From positions 62,001 to 126,000 of the forward strand of contig NZ_CALEJS010000012.1 in the NCBI RefSeq assembly GCF_937898475.1: a stretch of 64,000 nt of DNA, in the 5' to 3' direction. Origin of the DNA: an uncultured Chitinophaga sp. (GTDB taxonomy: Bacteria; Bacteroidota; Bacteroidia; Chitinophagales; Chitinophagaceae). The notes beneath the pieces were generated by a model, which saw nothing but the letters and a program-made list of their open reading frames with translations, was not told where the DNA came from and did not search any database. Position 1 is the stretch's first letter; each line of letters begins with the position of its first letter. Shown here in pieces: positions 9,901-16,514 of this stretch. The translations under genes were made by a program, and so were the position numbers.

Positions 9901-9987
9901 CAGGGATAAAGTGGAGATGCAGAGGATCCCCATGAGCAGCACCAAAGCGCTTCGGCATGATGCGAGGGATCTTTTGTACAGTTTCAT
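6934..9987 (-). CDS. SusC/RagA-family TonB-dependent transporter
   Basis: A 1017-residue outer-membrane transporter. Signal peptide about 1-32 (ending SLQAQ), a carboxypeptidase-like beta-sandwich (about 35-110, ITGKVSAANGTPLPGVSVQV), the plug domain (about 115-230, VVVVGYGTQKKATLTGAV and RIRGIGTLNNANPLVLVDG), then the 22-strand barrel ending in ...TYSGGLNVTF. There is no extra N-terminal sigma-regulator (STN) domain, so ECF-sigma signalling through this protein is unlikely. It forms the transport pair with the SusD gene 11 bases downstream and stands in one strand-run with glycerol and phosphoester genes, from which it is separated by a GTTTGA-type inverted repeat. Confidence 0.96.
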   Translation of the reverse strand: MKLYKRSLASCRSALVLLMGILCISTLSLQAQDLPITGKVSAANGTPLPGVSVQVAGTSRGTATSTDGSFKLNAAAGTTLKFTFVGYLPKEIKVSNSTPLNVTLEEDVQKLNDVVVVGYGTQKKATLTGAVTTVNMVDKDGQPLTNVSNALAGTPGIFANLGNSQPGVDRSTIRIRGIGTLNNANPLVLVDGIEYSMDELNPNDIETVTVLKDAAAAIYGSRAANGVILVTTKKGRGTAKVNYSYYYGQQKATYLPDVIDDPIAYMKLKNQALANEGKAPDYSDAEIAEYEKGMLTDRITYPANNWYDIALKNGVIQKHDLSVAASTDKYQYRFSLGYLDRNGILFGPGNHEKKYSLGLNASANVNERLKVGVTMDGYYRNYTVPFYDAIWQYLSRTLPILTDTLADGRYGNSWLRTPGRNNWENPRMLAYNGLQTKVVQRFLATVFAEYKLPFDITYNIKFGVDKYDGMLTGFTPRMQTFNPKTGAAINWNSPATAPRATKEDFNNLNIHFYNTLNWQHQFAGKHNLALMVGAAYDNFETDEWATSMYGYLDGTLDAFDAGTTWNATSGNMISDRLQSYFGRLNYDYDGKYLFEFAFRSDGSSKFGRGYRWGFFPSAFAGWRIDKENFFKSRFIDQLKLRASVGQMGNQAVDPYSYESAVRLGQEYSFGGVLNSGAAVLDYTDPSIRWEKTTAYNGGIDINLWDNRIGITLDAYKRHTTDILRPVNIAAQVGNLGGPKKNIGTVDNTGVELTLQYRNNIGQFDYGFSGNVSYNKNEVKDLNGEIIYGSGTITKEGLTMGSFYVLEAEGIFQTEDEVARSAKQSVNTKPGYIKFRDVNGDGIINGDDRVIVDASPQMPKFTYGFGLNFGYKGISLNASFQGISGVKVLPTANLAYPFNNGANATWEWATEAWTPDNPNAKLPIVTTSTGSIDNFQRSTFWIRDNSYLRMKNIQLAYALPERWLSKVKISKVSLFVNGQNLWTISKYKDFDPEAILNQTTLYSYPMLKTYSGGLNVTF

Positions 9988-10009
9988 AAACGTTTAAGAT
10001 TTGAAGGTT

Positions 10010-10157
10010 GAAAGTTGAATTAAGTGGTTTGACGTTTGAAGTTTGATGTTTGAGGTGGGTTAAAGGTTGAACGTTGATGACGCATATCCATTCCGGATAG
10101 TTGTACTGAACTTATAACATTCAACCAACCTCAAACATCAAACCTTGAACTTCAAAC
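10010..10157. repeat. Second GTTTGA-type inverted repeat, upstream of susC
   Basis: The left half is a run of degenerate GTTTGAAG / GGTTGAA units; the right half holds their reverse complement. The longest exact arms are 15 bases, GTTTGATGTTTGAGG at 10041-10055 and its complement at 10129-10143. It lies between the glycerophosphodiesterase stop and the susC start and resembles the element between susD and the phosphatase gene, so two related elements bracket the susCD pair. Confidence 0.75.
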
Positions 10158-10160
10158 CTT

Positions 10161-11093
10161 TCATAGTCCCGCTTGTTGCAGCCTGTTGGGATAGTCGGTG
10201 ATAATACCATCAACTCCCATTGACCGAAGCTTTTTCATTTCAGCAGGGTCCTGTACCGTCCATGGAACAATCTTGATTTGCTTTGCATGACATTTGTTCA
10301 CCAGCTCCGGTGTTACCATGTGGTATTCCGGGTTGTAGAAGAACGGAGTAAAGCCCAGCTGTTCCAGGTGTTGTTCAAAGCTTGTCTTTTTATCGCTTGT
10401 GAGAAAACCCAGTTTAATGTGCGGATGAGTGCGATGCAGCACCTGCAAGGGCCGCATGTCGAAGGACTGTATCAGCAGCCTGTTGCCCAGTGGCTGTAAT
10501 TCTTTAACCCCCATCAGTATGCGCATATATTCTTCGGGCGCTGGCTGTTCTGTACCATCTGTTTTTTCTGAAGATTTGATCTCCAGCAGATAGTACGCCG
10601 GCGGAAGCTGATGCGCTTTCGTGTACGCCTCTACGGAGTCGATCATTTCAGACAGGGTAGGCGCATACGAGCGCATACGCTGCTGTTCCGGGTAGGCGGG
10701 ATAAGGCTTTTCACCGACGATGAACTGCCGTATGTTGGCATAGTCCATCTGGTAAAAAGTGTACTTGTTCCTGTCTGCTGCGGGAATGTCGCTGCCGTCT
10801 GGCATGGTGGTGTAGGAGGGCGTAAAATGGGCGTCGTGGTACACTACCACCTGTTTGTCTTTCGTGATATGTACGTCAAACTCGATGGTGTTGGCGCCTG
10901 TTTCCAGGCCCTTGATCATGGCAGGGATGGTGTTCTCCGGCATCAGTCCCCTTGTGCCGCGATGTCCTACCTTGTAAACTTCCGGTAGTCCATCATTGGT
11001 ACCGGCGCCATGACGTGTGGAATTACAGGCAACGAATATGCTGCCTGCTATCCCGATGGCTAATGCCACCAGGGAAAAGCTTCGCTTTTTCAT
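10161..11093 (-). CDS. Glycerophosphodiester phosphodiesterase, lipoprotein
   Basis: A 310-residue GDPD-family enzyme that cleaves glycerophosphodiesters to sn-glycerol 3-phosphate and an alcohol. The N-terminal signal ends in a lipobox before Cys23 (FVACNS), placing it in the periplasm or outer membrane. The TIM barrel begins KVGHRGTRG (H44-R45 catalytic), followed by PENT (E53), IEFDVHITKD (E71 and D73, metal ligands) and YHDAHF (H86, second catalytic His); the end ...GVDGIITDYPNRL is also typical. All catalytic positions are present. It stands between glpF and susC on the same strand, so its product could feed GlpD directly, or glycerol after dephosphorylation could feed GlpF and GlpK. Confidence 0.93.
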   Translation of the reverse strand: MKKRSFSLVALAIGIAGSIFVACNSTRHGAGTNDGLPEVYKVGHRGTRGLMPENTIPAMIKGLETGANTIEFDVHITKDKQVVVYHDAHFTPSYTTMPDGSDIPAADRNKYTFYQMDYANIRQFIVGEKPYPAYPEQQRMRSYAPTLSEMIDSVEAYTKAHQLPPAYYLLEIKSSEKTDGTEQPAPEEYMRILMGVKELQPLGNRLLIQSFDMRPLQVLHRTHPHIKLGFLTSDKKTSFEQHLEQLGFTPFFYNPEYHMVTPELVNKCHAKQIKIVPWTVQDPAEMKKLRSMGVDGIITDYPNRLQQAGL

Positions 11094-11203
11094 TTATTGA
11101 CCTTTATTTGTTTAATGCGATGTACAATGCGCTACAGTCTGTCTGCTACAATCTATTTGCTACAGTTTTTCGTCCCTTTGATCCCCGATCCTTTTTAAAG
11201 CTG

Positions 11204-11249
11204 CCAGCCAGACCTCCAGGGATTCAGCATCCCCGGAGGCTTTGGCTGG
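11204..11249 (-). promoter_or_regulatory. Stem-loop in the glpF-GDPD intergenic region
   Basis: CCAGCCA...TGGCTGG, CCTCC/GGAGG and GGGAT/ATCCC nest into one 46-base hairpin with small internal bulges. There is no U-tract after it on the minus transcript, so it does not look like a terminator. It may be an mRNA processing or stabilising element within the glp transcript. Only the pairing itself is seen. Confidence 0.5.
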
Positions 11250-11298
11250 TTTGGTGTATGCGCTGACAATACAGCTATAGGTTAAATGGTATGCTTCC

Positions 11299-12027
11299 TT
11301 ATTTAATGAACATATATAAAACAGCTGCCAGTGCGCCACCCGCCAGCGGTCCTGCAACGGGTACCCATGCATAGGCCCAGTCGCTTCCCTGCTTTCCCCT
11401 GATGGGCAGCAGGGCGTGCATAATGCGGGGGCCCATATCCCTTGCGGGGTTAATGGCGTACCCTGTAGTGCCGCCCAGGGAAAGACCGATAGACCATACC
11501 AGTAAGGCCACGGGCAGTGCGCCCAGCGAGCCTAAACCGATCGGTGTTTTATCCTGCCCTAATTCTGCATTGGTGAAATAAAAAATGGTGATCATCAATA
11601 CAAAGGTGCCGGTGAGCTCGCAGATGAAGTTCCTGCCGGCTCTGCGTATAGCCGGTTCCGTACAGAACACGGCGCGTTGCAGCCCGGTGTCAGTTGTTTC
11701 ATCCAGGTGGTCTTTATAGTTCAGCCATACGGCCAGTGCGCCAGCCATAGCGCCCAGCATTTGCGCGGTGATGAACAGCGGCACCTGGCTCCATGCAAAC
11801 TTACCGGCAATGGCAAGCGTGATGGTCACGGCCGGATTCAGGTGTGCGCCGCTGTACGGGCCAGCCAGCACCACGCCTACAAATACCGCCAGGGCCCAGC
11901 CGGTAGTGATCACTATCCAACCGCTGCTGTTACCTTTTGTTTTATGGAGCACTACATTGGCCACTACGCCGTTACCCAGTAACAGCAGCAGTGCAGTGCC
12001 CAGAAATTCCGCCAGAAAGGGATGCAT
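11299..12027 (-). CDS. glpF: Glycerol uptake facilitator, aquaglyceroporin
   Basis: A 242-residue MIP-family channel of the inner membrane with six membrane helices. Both pore motifs are present: GAHLNPAVT (NPA at 64-66) and AINPARDMGPR (NPA at 193-195). Asp197 after the second NPAR is the usual mark of glycerol facilitators as against water-only aquaporins. It lies 40 bases downstream of glpK on the same strand, so glpD, glpK and glpF probably form one transcript. It lets glycerol enter for phosphorylation by GlpK. Confidence 0.95.
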   Translation of the reverse strand: MHPFLAEFLGTALLLLLGNGVVANVVLHKTKGNSSGWIVITTGWALAVFVGVVLAGPYSGAHLNPAVTITLAIAGKFAWSQVPLFITAQMLGAMAGALAVWLNYKDHLDETTDTGLQRAVFCTEPAIRRAGRNFICELTGTFVLMITIFYFTNAELGQDKTPIGLGSLGALPVALLVWSIGLSLGGTTGYAINPARDMGPRIMHALLPIRGKQGSDWAYAWVPVAGPLAGGALAAVLYMFIK

Positions 12028-12067
12028 GATGATGGATTGATTTTGGTTTAGTCGTTATTGTTAGTTA

Positions 12068-13570
12068 TTAGTTCAACGCCCAGCTTTTGGCGGCTTTCAC
12101 CGCTTTGTTCCAGCCGCTGATCCATTCTTCGCGGTTGTTCTGATCGCCATCGGGAATGAAACATTTATCAACCTGCCACTGGCTGGCAATCTCTTCCAGG
12201 TCTTTCCAGTAGCCTACGGCCAGTCCCGCCAGGTAAGCCGCCCCCATGGCAGTAGTTTCTGTAATGCGGGGCCTTACTACCTTGGTATGCAGTATGTCTG
12301 CCTGGAATTGCATCAGCAGGTTATTGCCGGTAGCGCCACCGTCTACCCGCAGTTCTTTGATGCTGATGTTGGCGTCTGCTTCCATCGCTTTTAATACTTC
12401 CATGGTTTGGTAGGCAATGCTTTCCAGCGCAGCGCGGGCAATGTGGGCAGCGGTGGTGCCGCGTGTCATGCCAACGAGGGTGCCGCGTGCATGCTGTTCC
12501 CAGTGCGGTGCACCCAAACCTGCAAATGCGGGTACCAGGTATACGCCTTCATTTGCCGTGGTGTTGGCGGCCAGTGCTTCCACTTCTGAAGAAGAGCGGA
12601 TGATACCCAGTCCGTCGCGCAGCCATTGCACAATCGCGCCGGCAATGAAGATGCTGCCTTCCAATGCATACTGTACCTGTCCATTCACTTTCCAGGCCAC
12701 GGTGGTCAGCAGGTTGTTCTGGCTGATGATAGGCTTGCTGCCAATGTTCATCAGCATGAAACAGCCGGTGCCATAGGTATTCTTTACCATACCTGGAGCA
12801 GTGCACATTTGACCGAACAGGGCCGCATGCTGATCGCCTGCAATGCCCGCAATGGGTATCTGTGCGGCAAATACACCTGGGAATGTTTCTCCCACCACTT
12901 CGCTGGACTCTTTCACCGCCGGCAGCATAGCAGCGGGGATATCCAGCAGCTGCAGCAGATCATTGTCCCACTGCTGGGTATGGATATTAAAGAGCATGGT
13001 ACGTGATGCGTTGGTGATATCGGTAACATGTACCGCACCATGGGTCAGGTTCCATATCAGCCAGGCATCTACGGTGCCGAAGGCCAGTTTACCCTGCTGT
13101 GCGCGTTCTCTTGCGCCGGAAACATTATCGAGGATCCATTTCACTTTCGTACCGGAGAAGTAAGCGTCTATCACGAGGCCGGTTTTTTCCCGGATCATTT
13201 TTTCATGACCGGCGGTTTTCAGGCTGTCGCAATAGGCTGCGGTACGGCGGTCCTGCCATACAATAGCGTTGTGTACAGGTTTACCGGTTTCACGGTCCCA
13301 TACGATCGTTGTTTCACGTTGATTGGTAATGCCGATGGCCGCAATATGCCCGCCTTCCAGCCCGGCTTTGGCAATGGCTTCTGTGGCAACGCCGATTTGG
13401 CTGCTCCATATTTCTGCCGGGTCATGTTCCACCCATCCCGGCTGTGGAAAGATCTGGGTGAATTCTTTCTGCGCCACTGCTACAATAGCGCCTGCTTTGT
13501 CAAATAGTATGGCCCTTGAGCTGGTAGTGCCCTGGTCAAGTGCCATGATGTATTTGTTCGTGTTTTTCAT
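12068..13570 (-). CDS. glpK: Glycerol kinase
   Basis: A 500-residue FGGY-family kinase making sn-glycerol 3-phosphate from glycerol and ATP in the cytoplasm. The phosphate-1 motif ALDQGTTSSRAILFD starts at residue 10; further family marks are ITNQRETTIVWDRETGKP, WQDRRT, AGIAGDQHAALFGQ (catalytic Asp in GDQ) and the second phosphate region ELRVDGGATGNNLLMQFQAD. Full family length with no gaps. It is followed by glpF (40-base gap) and preceded by glpD (43-base gap), an ordinary glp arrangement. Confidence 0.98.
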   Translation of the reverse strand: MKNTNKYIMALDQGTTSSRAILFDKAGAIVAVAQKEFTQIFPQPGWVEHDPAEIWSSQIGVATEAIAKAGLEGGHIAAIGITNQRETTIVWDRETGKPVHNAIVWQDRRTAAYCDSLKTAGHEKMIREKTGLVIDAYFSGTKVKWILDNVSGARERAQQGKLAFGTVDAWLIWNLTHGAVHVTDITNASRTMLFNIHTQQWDNDLLQLLDIPAAMLPAVKESSEVVGETFPGVFAAQIPIAGIAGDQHAALFGQMCTAPGMVKNTYGTGCFMLMNIGSKPIISQNNLLTTVAWKVNGQVQYALEGSIFIAGAIVQWLRDGLGIIRSSSEVEALAANTTANEGVYLVPAFAGLGAPHWEQHARGTLVGMTRGTTAAHIARAALESIAYQTMEVLKAMEADANISIKELRVDGGATGNNLLMQFQADILHTKVVRPRITETTAMGAAYLAGLAVGYWKDLEEIASQWQVDKCFIPDGDQNNREEWISGWNKAVKAAKSWALN

Positions 13571-13613
13571 CGGGAATACTAATAATTAATGATCAGCAGT
13601 AAATAATACGTGG

Positions 13614-15218
13614 TCAGGCAGTAGCCTTATGATGTTCTTTTGTATCAACAGGTTGTAACAGGTAATGCTGTGCCATGGTTGTAAAAGCGTTAACCTGTTC
13701 CTGCTGCCATTTGCTGTCCAGCCGTAGTTCAGCCGCCATCAGTGCCGCTACCTGCGGCGCCATTTCAATGGCAGCCTTTGCGTCGAGGAAGAGGGCGCGG
13801 AGCCGTCTTGCCAGCACATCTTCCACGGTGCGGGCCATTTCATGCCGTACGGCCCATATTACCTGTGCTTTAATGTAAGGCAGGCGCGGGTGAAGCGTTT
13901 GTCCCAGTTCCGGCTGCAGGGTGGTCATAGCCTGCAGCTTAGGCGCATCGCTGCCGTAAACATTCAGCGGCGCAGCAAAGGCGGTATGAGAAACATAGCC
14001 ATGTATGTGTAGTTCTTTGGTACGGCAGGGGGCAGCAGTAAGGTTACCGGTGCGGATGGCTTCATTCACGGTGTCTTCCGCCATCTTCCGGAAGGTGGTC
14101 CATTTACCGCCGGTAATCGTAATGAGGCGGGAAGGCGCCACCAATATTTTATGGCTGCGGGATATTTCCTTTGTGCTGCCGGTTTCTTTTTGCGGTGCTG
14201 CAAGTGGACGCAGGCCTGCAAACACGCTGAGCACATCATTGCGGGCAGGAGGGCGGGAGAGGTATTTGGTAGCTGTTCTCAGGATGAAGTCTATCTCTGC
14301 TTCCAGTGCTACCGGCTCCATGCTATGCTCGTTCAATGGTGTATCAGTGGTGCCGAGTAATACTTTATTGTGCCAGGGTACGGCAAACAATACGCGCCCG
14401 TCGTCTGTTTTCGGGATCATAATGGCGGTGTCGCTCTGCAGAAAGGAACGGTCCAGCACTACATGCACTCCCTGGCTGGGTTTTACCATGGGGCGTGCGC
14501 CCGGGTTGTCCAGCTGCAGGATCTCATCTACAAAAACCCCGGTGGCATTGATCACTACTTTCGCCGGGAGAGAATACACGCGGCCGGTTTCCAGGTCTTT
14601 CGCCTTTACGCCGTTGATGCGCCCGTCGGCCTGTTTTTCCAGTCCGGTCACTTTCATATAGTTCAGCAGTACGGCGCCATTCTCTGCGGCCGTTTGTGCA
14701 ATGTTCACCGCCAGGCGGGAATCATCAAATTGTCCATCATGATAAACAATACCGCCTTTTAGTCCGCTGCGGCGGATGGTAGGCAGTTTTTCCAGCACTT
14801 CATTCCTGCCGATGTGCCGCGAGCGCCCCAAACTCAGTTTACCGGAAAGGAGGTCATATAGTTTTAAACCGATGGTATAGAAGGGACCCTGCCACCAGTT
14901 ATATTGCGGGATAATGAAATCCTGGTTATGGGCCAGGTGCGGCGCGTTGGCCAGCAGCAGGCCTCTTTCATACAGTGCTTCTCTTACCAGTGCAACATCT
15001 CCCTGCGCAAGGTAGCGTACGCCGCCGTGCACCAGTTTGGTGCTGCGGCTGGAGGTGCCTTTGGCAAAATCTGCCTGTTCCAACAGTAAGGTTTTATATC
15101 CACGGGTAGCGGCGTCCATGGCTATTCCAAGACCGGTGGCGCCACCCCCTATAATGACAAGATCCCAGGGTTTATCCGGTAATCCGGCTATTTGTTCTAT
15201 AAATGCGCTTCTGTTCAT
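13614..15218 (-). CDS. glpD: FAD-dependent glycerol-3-phosphate dehydrogenase
   Basis: A 534-residue membrane-associated flavoenzyme oxidising glycerol 3-phosphate to dihydroxyacetone phosphate with quinone as acceptor. The dinucleotide-binding motif VIIGGGATGLGIAMDAATRG starts at residue 21, followed by the family signature GTSSRSTKLVHGGVRYL. The substrate region TITGGKWTTFRKMAED and the C-terminal helical domain (RHEMARTVEDVLARR) are present. First gene of the minus-strand glp run, divergent from the DeoR-type regulator, with a candidate promoter about 55-85 bases upstream. Confidence 0.97.
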   Translation of the reverse strand: MNRSAFIEQIAGLPDKPWDLVIIGGGATGLGIAMDAATRGYKTLLLEQADFAKGTSSRSTKLVHGGVRYLAQGDVALVREALYERGLLLANAPHLAHNQDFIIPQYNWWQGPFYTIGLKLYDLLSGKLSLGRSRHIGRNEVLEKLPTIRRSGLKGGIVYHDGQFDDSRLAVNIAQTAAENGAVLLNYMKVTGLEKQADGRINGVKAKDLETGRVYSLPAKVVINATGVFVDEILQLDNPGARPMVKPSQGVHVVLDRSFLQSDTAIMIPKTDDGRVLFAVPWHNKVLLGTTDTPLNEHSMEPVALEAEIDFILRTATKYLSRPPARNDVLSVFAGLRPLAAPQKETGSTKEISRSHKILVAPSRLITITGGKWTTFRKMAEDTVNEAIRTGNLTAAPCRTKELHIHGYVSHTAFAAPLNVYGSDAPKLQAMTTLQPELGQTLHPRLPYIKAQVIWAVRHEMARTVEDVLARRLRALFLDAKAAIEMAPQVAALMAAELRLDSKWQQEQVNAFTTMAQHYLLQPVDTKEHHKATA

Positions 15219-15272
15219 TTTATTTCTTACGGCTTTTGAATACTTTCATTATGTTTTACTTGAATCACATTG

Positions 15273-15302
15273 TAAAAGTAAAGCCAATAAATTGAAACCA
15301 AA
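15273..15302 (-). promoter_or_regulatory. Putative promoter of the glp operon
   Basis: On the minus strand TTTG (15299-15302) is followed after 18 bases by TACTTTTA (15273-15280), a seven-of-eight match to TAnnTTTG. Position and spacing fit a Bacteroidota promoter driving glpD. The last base of the -7 box deviates. Confidence 0.45.
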
Positions 15303-15571
15303 ATATAAAATAATATGAAAAAGCAAAAATATTTTGTTTAAATGGGAAAAGCCAGGAGGGAAGATTAATTAATTATTAATTATGAACGGTTTATGAAAAC
15401 AGATCGGTTTAGTATATTTCTTATGATTTCGAATTATTTTCTTTTTGTCCTACATTTAAGGGCCAAAATTCATTATTGAAAGTGATAATTATGGGTTTCG
15501 AAGAGGAATGAAGACTGAGTACCTGTAAAATTCTCTTGCGAACAGGCGGCAATACATTAATTTTAGGACAT
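15303..15571. other. AT-rich divergent gap before the DeoR-type regulator
   Basis: No gene. It is clearly richer in A and T than its surroundings (for example TTAATTAATTATTAATTA around 15365-15382, partly self-complementary) and carries TACATTTA at 15451-15458, a seven-of-eight -7 box that could serve the regulator. A GlpR-type operator is expected here but none could be assigned by eye. Confidence 0.4.
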
Positions 15572-16342
15572 ATGTCTATGATCAATATAGCTGAACGTCA
15601 TAAGTTTATCCTTGATAAGCTGCAGGAAAAGGGCTACATCAGCGTGGTAGACCTCTGTAAAGAGCTGGATGTTTCCGGCGTAACCATCCGCAAAGACCTG
15701 AAGCTGCTGGAAGACAGATCTCTGCTGTTCCGTTCGCATGGCGGCGCCACGCTCAACAACCCCTATACAAACGATAAGCCCGTTAATGAAAAAGAAAAGA
15801 TACGCCGGGATGAAAAGCATAATATCGGCCAGGCGGCCGCTGCCCTGATCGCGCCCAACGATGCCATCATCATTGCCTCCGGTACTTCTGTGTTGGCCCT
15901 GGCCAGGTGTATCCATCCCAAGGGGCACCTTACTGTGATCACCGCCGCGCTCAACGTGGCGATGGAACTGCTCCGACATCCGGAGATAGAAGTGATACAG
16001 CTGGGTGGACTGCTGCGCAACAGCTCATCATCCGTTACAGGGCCCTATGCAGAGAAGATCCTCCAGGATTTTTCCTGCAGCAAATTATTCCTGGGGGTAG
16101 ATGGGATTGATGTTGATTTCGGCCTTACCACTACCAACATCATGGAAGCTCACCTGAACCAGAAGATGATCGCTACCGTACAAAAGACCATTGTGCTGGC
16201 AGACTCCAGTAAGTTCGGCAAACGCGGATTTGGCAGGATCTGCGGAATGGAAGATATAGACGAGGTAATAACGGACAGGGGTATATCGGACCATACGGTA
16301 AAGATGATGGAAGAGATGGGGATTAAGGTGACGATTGTGTAA
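15572..16342 (+). CDS. DeoR/GlpR-family transcriptional regulator
   Basis: A 256-residue repressor-type protein. Starting at the ATG giving MSMINIAERHKFILDKLQEK (the usual DeoR opening), the winged helix-turn-helix covers residues 8-60 with SVVDLCKELDVSGVTIRKDLKLLE, then the linker FRSHGGATL. The C-terminal sugar-phosphate sensing domain (about 75-245) includes IASGTSVLALAR and LFLGVDGIDVDFGLTT. Divergent from glpD, so most likely it controls the glp genes in response to glycerol 3-phosphate; the effector is inferred from context. An upstream in-frame extension (from 15536) lacks family similarity and was not used. Confidence 0.88.
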   Translation: MSMINIAERHKFILDKLQEKGYISVVDLCKELDVSGVTIRKDLKLLEDRSLLFRSHGGATLNNPYTNDKPVNEKEKIRRDEKHNIGQAAAALIAPNDAIIIASGTSVLALARCIHPKGHLTVITAALNVAMELLRHPEIEVIQLGGLLRNSSSSVTGPYAEKILQDFSCSKLFLGVDGIDVDFGLTTTNIMEAHLNQKMIATVQKTIVLADSSKFGKRGFGRICGMEDIDEVITDRGISDHTVKMMEEMGIKVTIV

Positions 16343-16468
16343 ATAGCGTCTCTTTAATGATATTTTAACCGGCTTTTCCTTGCAGAAGGGAAGTTGCTGA
16401 TATATGCAATTGATCTTCCGGGAAATATCACCACCGCTGAAGTGATATTGTAAGCAGCCTTCAACAAA

Positions 16469-16502
16469 AAAAGGCCGGGGCAGTGATCTGCTCCGGCCTT
16501 TT
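16469..16502. terminator. Bidirectional terminator
   Basis: AAAAGGCCGG (16469-16478) pairs with CCGGCCTTTT (16493-16502), extended inside by GCAG/CTGC around TGAT, with A- and T-tracts on either side. It lies between the convergent regulator and glycosidase genes and can serve both. Confidence 0.85.
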
Positions 16503-16514
16503 ATAAAAAAGATC

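Noticed and set aside
11160..11372. 70-codon minus-strand frame overlapping glpF
   Set aside because: It reads out of frame through glpF and the stem-loop, with no protein-like features.
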